A DNA stretch of 21,643 bases from DATIJC01 sp035479015 (GTDB taxonomy: Bacteria; Patescibacteriota; Microgenomatia; UBA1400; UBA12028). Shown here piece after piece: positions 21,366 through 21,643 of the stretch. The translations under genes and the position numbers were made by a program. How positions within the stretch are numbered: the stretch's first letter is position 1; every line of letters starts with the position of its first letter. Under the pieces are notes generated by a model. It was not told the DNA's origin, made no database searches, and worked only from the letters and a program-made list of their open reading frames with translations. The stretch is taken from NCBI GenBank assembly GCA_035479015.1, contig DATIJC010000028.1:1-21643 (forward strand), given 5' to 3'.

Positions 21366-21643
21366 CTACTCTGCTTTGACCTTGGGTGAGCCTACTGCCT
21401 TGGTAAAGTCATCTTCATCCATGGATTCAATCTCCAAGAGCTTATCGGCAACTTTATCCAATTGCTTGCGGTACTTTTTAAGTATTGCGACGGTACGCTT
21501 CCATCCATCATCGACGACTTTTTCTACAGCAAGATCTACTTTGCGTTTCAAATCCTCAGAGATGGTGTACGGATCATAGACTGCTCTGCCGTAATCAGTA
21601 GTGTCATAGACCGGTCCGTAGTTAAGCGGTGCCAAATCACTCA
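21366..21643 (-). CDS. ftsH: FtsH-type AAA protease, C-terminal end only
   Basis: The frame enters from the right edge and encodes about 92 residues: SDLAPLNYGPVYDTTDYGRA, then SEDLKRKVDLAVEKVVDDGW and KRTVAILKKYRKQLDKVADKLLE. This is the end of the M41 peptidase domain of FtsH (compare the family pattern SE.....ID.EV..II..AY..A..IL...R..L...A..LLE). FtsH is a membrane-anchored zinc protease that degrades membrane and regulatory proteins. The ATPase, membrane and HEXXH parts lie outside the window. Because only the tail is visible, another FtsH-like M41 protein is possible. Confidence 0.85.
   Translation of the reverse strand, partial: SDLAPLNYGPVYDTTDYGRAVYDPYTISEDLKRKVDLAVEKVVDDGWKRTVAILKKYRKQLDKVADKLLEIESMDEDDFTKAVGSPKVKAE

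Noticed and set aside
1..21643. CRISPR arrays, insertion sequences, phage genes or integrase/attachment sites
   Set aside because: No regularly spaced direct repeats, transposase, recombinase or phage structural motifs were found; the tRNA has no flanking duplicate of its 3' end nearby.

Overview
The window most resembles a chromosomal segment from a Candidate Phyla Radiation (Patescibacteria) bacterium, probably of the Microgenomates type. This is inference from gene content, not a database result. The supporting signs are a very compact layout, a PilN/PilO pair, large Pro/Thr/Ser- and Cys-rich membrane-anchored surface proteins, a chromosomal VirD4/TraG-like ATPase beside a small Pro-rich partner, a DUF1003 protein, and a tRNA-Ile with a UAU anticodon. 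Genes follow the standard bacterial code: stops are mostly TAA or TAG, TGA ends only two normal genes, and every other long frame is free of internal TGA.

Region 1 (1-9236): a 3'-truncated murJ runs leftwards. Diverging from it is a rightward run: a Cys-rich anchored protein, rpsT (ribosomal protein S20), pilN, pilO, a small one-helix protein, a fibronectin/Ig-like surface protein interrupted by one in-frame TGA, and two large multidomain surface proteins. Three of the surface proteins share a recurring cysteine module. Two carry a lectin-like beta-sandwich. Two end in QPVTG plus a hydrophobic helix. Together they look like a surface or pilus-associated adhesion locus.

Region 2 (9237-9636): a promoter, a palindrome, tRNA-Ile(UAU) and a 68-aa hypothetical protein.

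Region 3 (9633-16563, all leftward): a P-loop/winged-helix regulator, a secreted NHL beta-propeller protein whose signal peptide lies upstream of any normal start codon, the VirD4/TraG-like ATPase, its 151-aa overlapping partner, and a Maf nucleotide pyrophosphatase. A GH39-like membrane-anchored glycosidase (16577-17968, rightward) diverges from maf with only 13 bp between the start codons.

Region 4 (17963-21643, leftward): HIT hydrolase, DUF1003 membrane protein, GT4 glycosyltransferase, stand-alone 5'-3' exonuclease, a small AbrB-like protein, and the 3' end of ftsH. Short REP-like palindromes lie between and inside these genes; two have become part of the glycosyltransferase reading frame.

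Regulation: many transcription-unit heads carry a -10-like hexamer only 6-9 nt before the start codon, which suggests leaderless mRNAs. Clear Shine-Dalgarno sequences are rare (the AbrB-like gene has the best one). No CRISPR array, insertion sequence, rRNA, or convincing intrinsic terminator was seen.
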